Source: Ruegeria lacuscaerulensis | Lineage (GTDB): Bacteria > Pseudomonadota > Alphaproteobacteria > Rhodobacterales > Rhodobacteraceae | Assembly: GCF_013033355.1 (NCBI RefSeq) | Contig: NZ_WQDY01000005.1 | Coordinates: forward strand, 223,841-287,840 | Direction: 5' to 3' | Length of the DNA: 64,000 nucleotides | Shown here: piece by piece, positions 53,301 to 62,147 of the stretch | Layout of the letters: every line of letters begins with the position of its first letter | Numbering within the stretch: position 1 is the stretch's first letter | Position numbers and translations under genes: made by a program | Notes under the pieces: model-generated | The model's input: the letters and a program-made list of their open reading frames with translations, nothing else | What the model was told of the DNA's origin: nothing | The model's database searches: none

Positions 53301-53373
53301 CAGCCACCAAAATGAGAATAGTCACCAACGCGGAAATTAGACGCTTCTCAATTGCAAACCTTGCGAGATCCAT
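50329..53373 (-). CDS. RND efflux transporter permease
   Basis: A 1014-residue inner-membrane pump of the AcrB/HAE-1 superfamily: twelve helices in two halves separated by two large periplasmic loops. The proton-relay helix 4 reads LGMLVDNAIVVVEG with a single aspartate where AcrB has two; the second half has LIKNAIVLIDE. It works with the adaptor encoded upstream; no outer-membrane channel gene is seen. The adaptor stop is 3 bases away, so both are one operon. Substrates are unknown. Confidence 0.92.
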   Translation of the reverse strand: MDLARFAIEKRLISALVTILILVAGYFAYLTLPRFEDPEFIIRQAQVITPYPGATAEEVAEEVTEVIENALQELSGVKEVKSVSSPGLSTVTVEFTIPTTPDFPSLHARFAQLRAKILDAQTSLPPNALQSQVYDDFGDVYALYFAIVGDGYSIAELHEYAKELQRELVAVSGVSKVVLSGEQNEAIFVEYAPARLIELGISPQQIGQVLEGQNLVAPAGSIKSNSRRIEIRPSAAVASIDAIKDLVVSVPSSGASFRLSDIATVSRGYVEPASPLLFRDGQPAIGIGISNSLGGNVVNMGEAVKQRINELENLRPIGIQISPISDQSASVKESINDFVMNVVLALIIVVGILLIFMGLRSGILMGGILLVTVAGTLAGMQLLGLDMQRISLGALIIALGMLVDNAIVVVEGTLVRVQRGEATSDAAISVVNQTKWPLLGGTVVGLLAFSPIGFSPDNTGEYAGSLFWTISISLLFSWLVAIWLTPYFCTLLLKPTSEKPPAENAILRAYRALLAYAIRFRYLTVGLVVALFLSAIAGFALVPPGFFPNSTRAQFVVDYFLPEGTDIEQTSQDMREIEAHLLTLPGVNSTNLSVGSGHLRFMLVYDSEDQNPAYGQILVDVEDYRQIDALQPEIQSWIDQNYADSYAKVWKFVLGPGGGSKVEAEFSGPDPVVLRELAEQAKLIFAENGAIAIKDDWREQKPVIRPVIDTENARRLGLTQAEISRAVYWHQVGAPIGIYREGDNLLDIVMRPFEAARSNISDLKNIQVYSDVAGGYIPISQVVDRFDLVFEAGNLRRIDRKLAITAQADNAPEVLSGDLFAQVRPLVEAIKLPSGYSLEWRGEYGDSQSANDGLASTMPLGFGAMIVVVFFLFNAVRQPLIIWLTVPLALIGVVWGLAATRTPLEFMAILGILSLTGMLIKNAIVLIDETDTQIAGGKPRLLAVVDSAVLRVRPVSLGVLTTVLGVMPLLWDPFFESLAVVIICGLSFATVLTLIVVPTLYSIFFRINEDETAA

Positions 53374-53376
53374 TTG

Positions 53377-54636
53377 CTACTCACCAACTTTTGAAATCGG
53401 GCGAACTACCATGTCTTCCTGCAGTTCGCTCAAGCCTGCAGTTACAATCATTTGCCCTTCTTCAAGGCCAGTTTTTACGAACACGAAGTCTTCAGATATT
53501 TCTCCCAATTCAACGGGTCGACGCTTGACAGTGCTGTTGGATCCATCCAATAGCCAGACATAAGGGGAACCGTCGGGGCTTGCCGCTAAAGCTGAAAGTG
53601 GAACCACAACATGTGTGTCGCTTTGCCCGTCCGCCCTAATAATCACGCGCGCTACCATCCCAGGCAGTACAATCAAGTCTTCAGGCGGGGTTACTGATAG
53701 ACGACCTCGATAGGTTTGTGTTGCTGCGTCTGCTTGCGTAGTAAACTCGACAAGGTCTGCGTTCATTTCTACGCCCGGCAACGAGTCGAACGTAACCATG
53801 CTAACAACATTGTCGAAGCCAATTGACGACATTGCGATTATGTCAGCGCCGGGCAAGTCATAGCTTACATCTACAGTCGATAGATCTTGGATTAAGGCGA
53901 TGGTTTCACCGGCTTGAACATTACGAAAATTGTCCACGTTGCGCTTGGCAATCGTTCCGTCGAACGGCGCTCGAAGCGTAGCATCGGAAAGATCGTTTTT
54001 TGCCGATTGAATTTGTGTTTTAAGGCCACGGATCGCCGCTTCTGCAGCAATTATTTCTTCTGGCCGTCCACCGATACGACCAATTGTAAGCTGCTCTTCT
54101 CGTGACACCAGTTCAGCTTCTGCCAGACGAAAGGCAGCTTCACGTTGTTGGTACTGCGCAGTAGGAATTACCCCCCTCTCCAAAAGCTGAGCTGAGCGGA
54201 TGTAGTCTTCCCGAGCTTGGTCTCTTTGGGCTTGAGCTGCCTCAACCGAGGCTTCTAGAGCTGTAATTTCTTCAGGGCGTGCACCTGACCTCAGCACAAT
54301 TAAATTCGCCTCGGCCTCTTCGAGTTGGCTGTTAAGCCTTTCTACCTCGACTTCAAAGTCTCGGGTGTCTAGTTGGGCAACAACGTCTTCCTGCATGACA
54401 CTGCTAGAGGCCCTAATTGGCAGCTCTGTAATTCGTCCACTGACTCTAAAAGAGAGTTCAACTTCCTTCGACGGATAGACAATTGCAGGATAAATCCTTT
54501 CAAAATCAGATGAGGCTTTAAGAACAGTGAAGACTTTTGCTGGTCTTATCGTTGTGGGAGCGTCTTGTGCTGCTGCCACGATGGGTAAAGCACCAAGTAA
54601 AACAACCGCCAATGCCCCTCGGAAAATCAAATGCAT
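53377..54636 (-). CDS. RND efflux periplasmic adaptor (MFP)
   Basis: A 419-residue membrane-fusion protein with signal peptide (MHLIFRGALAVVLLGALPIV), a lipoyl/barrel-sandwich domain (FRVSGRITELPIR; LRAPFDGTIAKRNVDNFRN) and a long coiled-coil hairpin (about 90-190, LNSQLEEAEANLIVLRSG). It links the pump to an outer-membrane channel. It heads the operon; its promoter region contains a TATAAT and a strong hairpin. Confidence 0.92.
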   Translation of the reverse strand: MHLIFRGALAVVLLGALPIVAAAQDAPTTIRPAKVFTVLKASSDFERIYPAIVYPSKEVELSFRVSGRITELPIRASSSVMQEDVVAQLDTRDFEVEVERLNSQLEEAEANLIVLRSGARPEEITALEASVEAAQAQRDQAREDYIRSAQLLERGVIPTAQYQQREAAFRLAEAELVSREEQLTIGRIGGRPEEIIAAEAAIRGLKTQIQSAKNDLSDATLRAPFDGTIAKRNVDNFRNVQAGETIALIQDLSTVDVSYDLPGADIIAMSSIGFDNVVSMVTFDSLPGVEMNADLVEFTTQADAATQTYRGRLSVTPPEDLIVLPGMVARVIIRADGQSDTHVVVPLSALAASPDGSPYVWLLDGSNSTVKRRPVELGEISEDFVFVKTGLEEGQMIVTAGLSELQEDMVVRPISKVGE

Positions 54637-54758
54637 AGTTTTTCACCTGCTTTTAAGATGCTCGCTCGTTGAGCGCACCCAAGGGGCCCATCAAGCTTCG
54701 CGAGAAAAGAGATCGCTTGAACCAACTCTGCCCGCACCTGCAGATTTTCACAAATTGG

Positions 54759-54779
54759 GCCGAGCCAAAATGGCTCGGC
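54759..54779. promoter_or_regulatory. Hairpin in the leader of the efflux operon
   Basis: Perfect arms GCCGAGCC (54759-54766) and GGCTCGGC (54772-54779) around a 5-base loop, about 120 bases before the adaptor start and downstream of the putative -10. No T-run, so it may be an operator or a leader structure rather than a terminator. Confidence 0.55.
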
Positions 54780-54815
54780 GAGAGCTTCAGGGAAGTGGAC
54801 AGATTTTATTGTTGT

Positions 54816-54821
54816 ATTATA
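54816..54821 (-). promoter_or_regulatory. Putative -10 box of the efflux operon
   Basis: The minus strand reads TATAAT, a perfect -10 hexamer, about 180 bases before the adaptor ATG. The best -35 candidate, TTGGTC, is 19 bases away, so it is weak or activator-dependent. The rest of 54637-55033 holds no supported gene. Confidence 0.45.
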
Positions 54822-55033
54822 AAGCGTAAGCGAAATATCCGACCAAAAAACTAAATTCGCGAAAGCCTGAAGGTCCACCGTAGTGCCCAGCGATTTTCGA
54901 TTTCAGTAGAACTCGGTGTTAAGATCTTTAACGAGTAGCGTTGTTTGCTGGAAGATACCGCGCGTCTACCTGAGTAGAAGCGAGAAGTAGGAAAAACTTA
55001 CCGAGCCTCGGTGCAACTTGGAGCTAGGGTGCA

Positions 55034-56299
55034 TTGGCAATCAGAAACCAAGTTCTCAATCTTCAATCACTCTTCGTTGCAATGGCTGCTGTTCAGCTGG
55101 CCACTGCTGGATCTGGTACTTTGGTTCCACTCGCGTTTTCTGAAATTGGGGCGTCTCAAGAAGCCGCTTCGTTTGCGGCGTCCGCATACTCTGCAGGGTT
55201 TTTAGTCGGGTGTTTTGTTGTCGCCAGATCGATTGCTGATATTGGCCACATCCGTGCATTTGCTTCTGGCGCAGCTATCACGATAGCGGTGGCCATACTT
55301 TTTTCTGTTTCCACCAACACACCATTTCTTGTCTTTTTGCGGTTCCTCTCCGGTTTGGCCACCGCAGGGCTTTTTTCGATCGGTGACACGTGGATCAATG
55401 AAACTGCGGAGGAAAAGACCCGGGGAAGAGTTCTCGCAGTCTATGCGATAATAGTCGGCGTAGTCGCCGTGTTCAGTCAGTTTTTAGTTTTTGTAGTGCC
55501 CGGGGATATTCGAGAGGTATTCGTCTACGTCGCTTTGTTTTACTGCATTTCGATTGTGGTCATCTCGACTACTCGCTCATCTCCTCCCAATAATGAAACC
55601 ACGGTACCCATTCGAATACGCGGTTTATTTAAGGACGCCCCAGCCGCAGTCTTGGGCGTATTCGCCATGGGTATGGTGTCTACAACTTTGTTGAGCGTTG
55701 TCCCCTATAATGCTGCTCAGCTAGGGGTCGAAATAATCGATGTGGCCCTTATGGTAGCCCTCATTTATCTCGGGCGTGTCCTTTTTCAGTTTCCGCTTGG
55801 ATGGCTATCCGACAAGATGGACCGTCGGAAAGTAATCTTGATAGCTACGGTAACCGCAACAGTAGTTCTTCTTCTTATGGCGGTTCTGGTCGACGTGGAC
55901 TACGACCACAGCGTCAATTCATTCGACTACAACTCAATCGGCTTCGTAATCCTTTGCGTTATTCTGATGCTACTAGGTGGAAGTTTGCTCACTCAATATT
56001 CTTTGCTTGTGGCGCACGCGTTGGACAGAACGGTTCCTGTCTACGTCTCTTCGGCAGCGGTAACTATGCTATTGGTTTGGACTCTCGGATCGATAAGCGG
56101 CCCCTTGATAGCCAACTTAGTTACCACTTTTTTTGGTGACATCGCGCTTTATTGGGTAAATTTTGCGGTCATGTTTTGCTTTGCACTGTATTTGGGGCAA
56201 AGGATTTGGTCAGTTGAACCCGTGTCACGAGCCGAGCAGACTTTTCACACTGAAGTCTTGCCAACCAGTACGGAAATGGCTCCTACCGAGAAACGTTAG
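55034..56299 (+). CDS. MFS transporter
   Basis: A 421-residue, twelve-helix major facilitator. The loop 2-3 signature region reads VVARSIADIGHIRAFASG and the loop 8-9 equivalent GWLSDKMDRRKVIL. I keep the TTG at 55034 because the first helix (LQSLFVAMAAVQLATAGSGT) would be cut by the ATG at 55082; agggtg lies just before it. The family resembles small drug or metabolite exporters; substrate unknown. It diverges from the RND operon. Confidence 0.87.
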   Translation: MAIRNQVLNLQSLFVAMAAVQLATAGSGTLVPLAFSEIGASQEAASFAASAYSAGFLVGCFVVARSIADIGHIRAFASGAAITIAVAILFSVSTNTPFLVFLRFLSGLATAGLFSIGDTWINETAEEKTRGRVLAVYAIIVGVVAVFSQFLVFVVPGDIREVFVYVALFYCISIVVISTTRSSPPNNETTVPIRIRGLFKDAPAAVLGVFAMGMVSTTLLSVVPYNAAQLGVEIIDVALMVALIYLGRVLFQFPLGWLSDKMDRRKVILIATVTATVVLLLMAVLVDVDYDHSVNSFDYNSIGFVILCVILMLLGGSLLTQYSLLVAHALDRTVPVYVSSAAVTMLLVWTLGSISGPLIANLVTTFFGDIALYWVNFAVMFCFALYLGQRIWSVEPVSRAEQTFHTEVLPTSTEMAPTEKR

Positions 56300-56446
56300 C
56301 GCAATAATAAATTTGTGCTTGTTTGGCATGCTATACTTGAACGCAACCAAAAAGACTGCGACGCTTAATGCGCTCCCAGAGCTGGAACGACGATCAAGAG
56401 GTATGGTCCAGAAAAAAGTTGCTGGCCCGTGTGTTAGTTTAACCCA

Positions 56447-57610
56447 ATGGAGCTAGTGGTGGAGAAGACGGGACGCGGGCATCGGAGTAAGCTGATTATT
56501 TTGCTACTGCTGCTTCTCCAACTGGGATGCTCAAATATATCTAGGAACCCAGTAAGTGAATTGGATCTAGAGAGTCCACAAGTTCCAGGCATCGAAGGTG
56601 CTCGTTATTGGGCCGATGTTGCTCCAGTCAATATCAGTGAACTGCTGGAAACAGCTCAACGTCAAAGGCGAACATCTGGGTTATCTTCAGATTATACACT
56701 AACACTATCGGGCGGAGGCGAAGATGGAGCCTTTGCTGCCGGCATTTTGAACGCATGGAGCGAATCCGGCACACGCCCAGAATTTATGGTCGTTACCGGT
56801 GTTTCAACCGGTGCTTTGGCCGCGCCGTTCGCCTTCCTGGGGTCTGACTATGACGATGAGCTCAAAGAGCTGTACGGTGGGTTACCACCGTCCCGGATAT
56901 TCAGAGGACGACTTGTAACTGGTATCCTAAGTGGTTCTTCTGTCAAAAGCTCTGACCCATTAAAACAACTTATACAGTCTTACATAACGGACGATTTTCT
57001 AGCGCAAATTGCCAAAGAACATGGTCGCGGACGGCGTCTGTTGGTTCAGACAGTAAGCCTGGATGCACAAAGGCCAGTACTTTGGGATATGGGTGCAATC
57101 GCTAACAGCAATTCAGCGAATGCAAAAAAGGTATTCGCCGATGTAATACTCGCCTCTGCGGCAATTCCGGGCGTTTTCCCTCCGGTTTTAATTGATGTTG
57201 AGACTGATGAAGGTGTCCGGGATGAACTTCACGTTGATGGTGGTGTATATTCTCAAACCGCCTACGTGCCTGGATGGGATATCCCAAGGAAATATGCTCG
57301 CGGTGGCAAGCTGTATGCAATCCGAAACGGCAAAGTTGAGCCAGAACTTAGAGTTATTGAACCGGGGGTCTTCCAAGTGTCTGCACGCTCGCTTTCTACG
57401 CTAATCAAGGCGCAAGGCGTAGATGATCTTACGATTGCGTACAAACTAAGTCTGCAGCGAGACGCCGAATACCAAGCCACTTGGATTGGAACTGATTTCG
57501 AATATCCTCTAGCTGAGCCGTTTGATCCAGAGTACATGCAAGCGCTATTTGACTATGGTTATCAGCGTTTTAACTCTGCGACCCTTTGGAGCGATCGTCC
57601 GCCTCGGTAA
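56447..57610 (+). CDS. Patatin-like phospholipase, predicted lipoprotein
   Basis: A 387-residue lipase with a hydrophobic lead and lipobox-like QLGCS (C28), so probably an envelope lipoprotein. The catalytic dyad is S120 in GVSTG and D264 in HVDGG; the oxyanion loop is SGGGEDGA at 88-95, where the usual GxRG is changed to GEDG. The change is also seen in some patatin subfamilies. It would cleave acyl lipids in the envelope. Its role in the cluster is unknown; a BamA-like barrel gene lies 4.5 kb downstream. Confidence 0.87.
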   Translation: MELVVEKTGRGHRSKLIILLLLLLQLGCSNISRNPVSELDLESPQVPGIEGARYWADVAPVNISELLETAQRQRRTSGLSSDYTLTLSGGGEDGAFAAGILNAWSESGTRPEFMVVTGVSTGALAAPFAFLGSDYDDELKELYGGLPPSRIFRGRLVTGILSGSSVKSSDPLKQLIQSYITDDFLAQIAKEHGRGRRLLVQTVSLDAQRPVLWDMGAIANSNSANAKKVFADVILASAAIPGVFPPVLIDVETDEGVRDELHVDGGVYSQTAYVPGWDIPRKYARGGKLYAIRNGKVEPELRVIEPGVFQVSARSLSTLIKAQGVDDLTIAYKLSLQRDAEYQATWIGTDFEYPLAEPFDPEYMQALFDYGYQRFNSATLWSDRPPR

Positions 57611-57680
57611 GCACGATTACTTTATTGGCGCCAAAGGGATCGTTGCTTCAGTTGGCTTGTCAGGTAAATCATAATCATTA

Positions 57681-58139
57681 ATGTATGCACTTATGTCGAT
57701 GAGTGAAACTGAGCGCAACCGGTTACGACTTTGGCGCCGCTGGCAAGTCACGTTTGATCATTTTAAGTATCCGCCCCCTATGCAGAGGGTGCATCAAGCA
57801 CTTGTTATTCATCCTCAACCGTGGACAACTCGCGGTTTGGCTAAATATACTAATTTGCCTCAGACAAGCGTGAGACGGCAGCTGACTTTCCTGGCGAACC
57901 CGAACGTGCAACGTGTAGACGATGGGTTTCAAATCACAGAGTTGGGATTGGCTTTGAACTGGACTGTGCATCGCGAACTTACAAAGTTCGTTCGAGGCGG
58001 GCACCGATTTAGCCAAGAGCTAATTTCCGCACACAAGCAGTCAACTGGTGCGAATGGTGTGGGCGGGGCCGACTACGAATGGCTTGCTACGCATATCTGG
58101 TGGCCAGTAATTGAGGCGCCGGAAATTCTGGACGCGTAG
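57681..58139 (+). CDS. Winged-helix DNA-binding protein
   Basis: A 152-residue protein with a MarR/IclR-like winged helix: QPWTTRGLAKYTNLPQTSVR, then a wing (VQRVDDGFQITELGLAL). The flanks are helical and could dimerise. It may regulate neighbouring genes; a similar organisation is not known to me. No strong ribosome binding site is visible before the ATG; ATGs at residues 5 and 7 are alternatives. Confidence 0.7.
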   Translation: MYALMSMSETERNRLRLWRRWQVTFDHFKYPPPMQRVHQALVIHPQPWTTRGLAKYTNLPQTSVRRQLTFLANPNVQRVDDGFQITELGLALNWTVHRELTKFVRGGHRFSQELISAHKQSTGANGVGGADYEWLATHIWWPVIEAPEILDA

Positions 58140-58292
58140 GTTGTTTAATAGTTTGGATTGGCAGCGCCTTAAAGCTTGAACGAGAGGATGTCGGTTGTTC
58201 GTAGACTTAAGCGCTTATGTGGTTGCAAAGACTGCAGGAAACGAACTCACAATAACTCTAACTCAATTACCTACAATTGTTTAATGGGGGCA

Positions 58293-59087
58293 ATGGACGT
58301 GGCGGCAAAGAAAAAAATCTCTAAGAAGTCCTATGAGACAGAATTGAAGAGATTGCAGGTGGAGCTTTGCCACCTCCAAGGATGGGTGCAACGCACTAAA
58401 GCAAGAGTTGTTGTAGTATTCGAAGGGCGCGACGCTGCAGGAAAAGGCGGCGTCATCAAACGTATTACCGAGCGTGTGAGCCCACGAGTTTTTCGGGTCG
58501 TTGCGCTTCCTGCACCAAGCGACCGACAAAAGTCCCAAGTCTATGTCCAGAGGTATTTTGAACATCTGCCTGCAGGAGGCGAAATCGTCCTGTTCGACCG
58601 AAGTTGGTACAATCGCGCGGGAGTGGAACGGGTCATGGGTTTCTGTACCAACAAAGAATATGAGAACTTTTTGACCGATGCGCCCGGTTTTGAGCGATAC
58701 CTTGTCAGGGAAGGTATCATACTTTTGAAATATTTTTTTGATGTTACTAGAGAGGTTCAGCAGGAGCGCTTCAAGGACCGCATGATCGATCCTAGAAAAC
58801 ACTGGAAACTAAGCCCGATGGACGTGGAGTCCTGGGCACGTTGGTGGGACTACACAGAAGCATATGAGAGAATGATATCGGAGACAGACAGTGTACATGC
58901 GCCTTGGTTCCGCGTTCCCGCAGACAACAAACGCCTAGCAAGGCTGAACTGCATTTCACACTTACTTCAGTCGATCCCGTATAATGAAGAGCCCTTTGTG
59001 CTTCCGGAATTGCCCAATCGCCGCGAACACAGGAAAGGTGCTCCGAAGTCCATTTCGTTCAAACATACTGTTCCGCAAAAATACTAA
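58293..59087 (+). CDS. ppk2: Polyphosphate kinase 2
   Basis: A 264-residue PPK2-family kinase that moves phosphate between polyphosphate and nucleotides. Walker A FEGRDAAGKGGVIKR at about 43-57, Walker B/lid DRSWYNRAGVERV at 102-114 and the lid arginines KDRMIDPRKHWKLS follow the one-domain PPK2 pattern. I start at the ATG at 58293 (MDVAAKKKISKKSYE) since upstream codons are unlike the family; an ATG nine bases earlier is possible. Class (ADP or GDP or AMP) cannot be fixed by eye. Confidence 0.92.
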   Translation: MDVAAKKKISKKSYETELKRLQVELCHLQGWVQRTKARVVVVFEGRDAAGKGGVIKRITERVSPRVFRVVALPAPSDRQKSQVYVQRYFEHLPAGGEIVLFDRSWYNRAGVERVMGFCTNKEYENFLTDAPGFERYLVREGIILLKYFFDVTREVQQERFKDRMIDPRKHWKLSPMDVESWARWWDYTEAYERMISETDSVHAPWFRVPADNKRLARLNCISHLLQSIPYNEEPFVLPELPNRREHRKGAPKSISFKHTVPQKY

Positions 59088-59222
59088 ACGGGCTTTGAGT
59101 CGGAACACATCCTTTCACACTCCATTGGATTGCCCGTTTTTTATACCGCTTCACGTCCAAAGGATCACCCACCTAATAAGACAGAAAGTTTTGTCACAAG
59201 ACTTTAGTTGATCGTCGTTTGT

Positions 59223-59591
59223 TCACTTAAAGCAGTGTTCGAAAAATTCGTCTATCTCACCTGATTGTAAAATTTCGGCTTCTTCTTCACTGTATGAATC
59301 CGGTACTTTTCCAGTGGTTCGATAGCGGACGTATTTATGTGCATAAACTAGGATAATTCCCTGCGCTAATTCATAGAATACTCTACTTTCGTTTTCATCT
59401 ACTTCGACACCTTGTTTCATTATTTCATAAACACAATTTTCGGTGCCTGTTAGGATCGTCTCTTCGCCTAAGAATAAGTAAGAATGTGTCTTTTCATCTG
59501 CTGTAACTGGAACACCAGCTACACTGCAAAGGGCGATGCTGATAGCGCTTTTGATCAATTTTTTCACGTTGATAGCCCTTCTATTCTTCAT
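59223..59591 (-). CDS. Small secreted protein, function unknown
   Basis: A 122-residue protein with a basic N-terminus and hydrophobic signal (KKLIKSAISIALCSVAGVPV, cleavage near TADEK). The mature part is acidic with two cysteines (ENCVYEIMKQ and EHCFK at the C-terminus), likely one disulfide. No family recognised. The ATG at 59591 was chosen to place the signal at the start. It sits between ppk2 and gltS on the opposite strand. Confidence 0.62.
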   Translation of the reverse strand: MKNRRAINVKKLIKSAISIALCSVAGVPVTADEKTHSYLFLGEETILTGTENCVYEIMKQGVEVDENESRVFYELAQGIILVYAHKYVRYRTTGKVPDSYSEEEAEILQSGEIDEFFEHCFK

Positions 59592-59749
59592 AAATTGGCT
59601 TTTTTGTAAGTATCGGCCCAGTCTAGCAGCAGGATCGTTTTGTTGCACCCTTGTTCGATCATGCTCTACCATCGGACCATAATTTCCGGTTGCACCTGTG
59701 CAGCTTGTTCAAGACCGCATGGTGGTGCGGCGAAGTTAGGAGTCTGTTC

Positions 59750-60985
59750 ATGGCAGAACCGATCGTGGTGGACAGTTTTATTGCTGTGACTCTTGGCATC
59801 GTTGTGTACTTTCTAGGATCAAGGCTCACAGAGCAGTTTGGGTTTTTGCGCAAGTACTCAATCCCCGAGCCGGTTTCAGGTGGCTTACTGGCGGCACTAG
59901 TGACACTAGGCGTGGTAACTGTGACTGGGCGAGAAGTAGTTTATGATCTGGCGTCGCGCGACTCTTTGCTGATCTACTTCTTCACCACAATTGGTCTTAA
60001 TGCGAAGTTCTCAGACCTAGTTAAAGGCGGCCCACTTCTCGGCCTCATGCTTGTTTTGACCATTGGGTATATGTTTATCCAGAATGGAATAGGCATTCTC
60101 GGAGCTTCACTATTTGGCTTGCCATCTCAGGCCGGTGTGATGATGGGGACAACGTCTCTCATCGGTGGTCATGGTACAGCCATAGCGTGGGGCCCAGTTG
60201 TTGAAGAGCAATACGCTGTAGCGGGGGCGGCGGAGCTTGGCATCGCCGCTGCAACGATCGGATTAATAATGGCAAGTCTAATTGGCGGACCAATCGCCAG
60301 CTACTTGATTGCGCGTGACCGGCTCGAACCAAGCGCGAAAGAGAAAACATCGATTTCCAGTTCCAATCAAGACGCTATTGAGGTGATAGCTTCTACTGAT
60401 CCAACCGGTGGCCCGACGAATCCTGGAATGATGAGAGCTATTCTTTGGACGCATCTAGCAATTGTGATTGGCTTCATTGCAGATGAGTCGCTGGAATTAA
60501 CCGGAGCAAACCTGCCGCTCTTCGTGCCATGCCTTCTTTCCGGTATTTTACTTGCAAACCTGACGCCGAGAGTTTTTCCGAAGATCAAGACACCAACGGG
60601 TACCGCCTCGTTGAAACTATTACAGGACTTCTCGTTAGCAGTGTTTCTTTCAATGTCTCTAATGAGTATGCAGCTTTGGACTTTGGCGGGTTCCGCTGGT
60701 GTTTTAGCCGTCACTATGACGCTTCAAGCTGCGGCTGCGGCAGCTTTCATCATATTCGTTGTCTATCGAACGATGGGGCGAAACTATTTTGCTGGCGTGA
60801 TGTCTGCAGGTTTCGCTGGTTTCGCTCTTGGAGCTACACCAACGGCCATAGCCAACATGACGGCTGTGACGCATAAATATGGCCCGTCTCCGCTTGCCTT
60901 CATTGTACTTCCGCTGGTTTCAGCTTTTTTTGTCGATATTGCCAATGCATTTATTATCCAATTGTTCGTCTCGAACTTACCTTAG
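59750..60985 (+). CDS. gltS: Sodium/glutamate symporter
   Basis: A 411-residue, ten- to twelve-helix carrier of the ESS family. Family landmarks: YSIPEPVSGGLLAALV near residue 40, GTTSLIGGHGTAIAWGP near 140 and GFAGFALGATPTAIANM near 355, the re-entrant loops of GltS. It imports glutamate with Na+. The ATG at 59750 has a taggag site. Monocistronic. Confidence 0.93.
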   Translation: MAEPIVVDSFIAVTLGIVVYFLGSRLTEQFGFLRKYSIPEPVSGGLLAALVTLGVVTVTGREVVYDLASRDSLLIYFFTTIGLNAKFSDLVKGGPLLGLMLVLTIGYMFIQNGIGILGASLFGLPSQAGVMMGTTSLIGGHGTAIAWGPVVEEQYAVAGAAELGIAAATIGLIMASLIGGPIASYLIARDRLEPSAKEKTSISSSNQDAIEVIASTDPTGGPTNPGMMRAILWTHLAIVIGFIADESLELTGANLPLFVPCLLSGILLANLTPRVFPKIKTPTGTASLKLLQDFSLAVFLSMSLMSMQLWTLAGSAGVLAVTMTLQAAAAAAFIIFVVYRTMGRNYFAGVMSAGFAGFALGATPTAIANMTAVTHKYGPSPLAFIVLPLVSAFFVDIANAFIIQLFVSNLP

Positions 60986-61422
60986 ATTCAGGCTCAATTG
61001 AGTTTCATAGCCAGAAGTCGACCCATGCAGCCAAAGCGATAGCGGAGAAGAACGTCGTTGGTTACCAATCGTATCGGCTATCGACACGCCATCAAAAAAT
61101 CATCTCGATAAGGCTTCGGCGTTACAACGACGCTTGTCGGATTGAGCGGATATTTTGCTTTGCTTTTTTCCTGGGATACAGACGTGTATCCATTTTCTTC
61201 TCAATCTGCTGTGTAGGTCGTGCCCGAATTTAGTTCAACTGTAAAGCTACTATCATCATTTGGGCACTTCATGCTGACGCGGACCTATTATTTAGCGGCG
61301 TTAGTCGGGCAAGCTACGTTCCAAGAGGGGGTTAACGAGCCCAATCGAAGGTCGCTCAAACACATTTAGCAGCAGAGTTTATCGAGTTGGGAAAACTCCT
61401 GCTGGCCCCCAACAGCAATTTA
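60986..61422. other. Intergenic stretch, no supported gene
   Basis: Both strands break into short frames. A 150-base portion (61030-61180) looks compositionally coding-like but has stops in all frames and no recognisable domain; possibly a decayed gene end. Confidence 0.4.
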
Positions 61423-61861
61423 CTAGTCTTTCAAGCCGCGCTGCATCCTTCCCACGTGGCGAAAAATGTCGGTGAGCATTGCCGTCATCAAACCAAACAT
61501 GAAAAAACCGTTTGCACCAGTCATCCCGCCAAGCAACCTCTGGTGCTGTGGGACGACTACATCGCCAATACCCAAGGTCGTATATGCTACCAATGAGTAG
61601 TACACCGCCTCTTCCAGCGTGCTGAATACTGACATCTTCAAAAAAAACTGGGGCCCACAACCAAACGCCAAATGTGGTCACGCTCATTATGCAAACCACG
61701 ACCATGATCAATACTACCACGAATGACATAAATCGGTTGTCCGAATGGCGAAGCCACGGCTCCATTTTTTCAAGTACTTCGTTGAGAACGCCCCACATTA
61801 TCGCGCCTGTCATAATTGAGAACAGCGTGATAACTGAGCCCAGCAACAATTGACCAATCAC
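61423..61861 (-). pseudogene. Two-helix K+ channel gene with a one-base frameshift
   Basis: Reading from the GTG at 61861 (aaaggagaaag site upstream), the first frame gives two helices (MWGVLNEVLEKMEPW region, then FMSFVVVLIMVVVCIMSVTT). It then meets a run of eight A (61640-61647 on the plus strand). Removing one base there continues as SVFSTLEEAVYYSLVAYTTL GIGD, containing the selectivity filter TTLGIGD, and a final helix ending at 61423. The intact product would be about 145 residues of the Ion_trans_2 family. The shift may be a pseudogene, a phase-variable tract or a sequencing error. Confidence 0.8.
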
Positions 61862-62147
61862 GAGACTTTCTCCTTTGCCGTTTCTTGTACCGGTGCCGCC
61901 AAGGCAAAAGTTGCTTCGCACAGAGGTCCGCGCGCGGCACATGATTTTAAAGGTCGAAGGCGGTAACCCAAAGATTTCGAGTGCGGCTTATTTTTCCAGA
62001 ACCAACTTTCTGCGTATCGCGAAGTGGCATTCGTCAGTTTTTGAGTTGTCACACCGAAACATTCTTTTACCGGTAGCGCTTAAAATCATTATCAAAATCT
62101 TTCGACCTTTTATATTCTAAAATACGAATGAAAAGGGGGCTTTAGAC

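Noticed and set aside
54627..54878. 83-codon minus-strand frame ahead of the RND adaptor
   Set aside because: It crosses the putative promoter, has no binding site or suitable internal ATG and no recognised family; noted only for its end overlapping the adaptor start.
61000..61200. Possible insertion-sequence remnant between gltS and the channel gene
   Set aside because: No transposase motif, terminal repeats or target duplication can be shown; translations break quickly.
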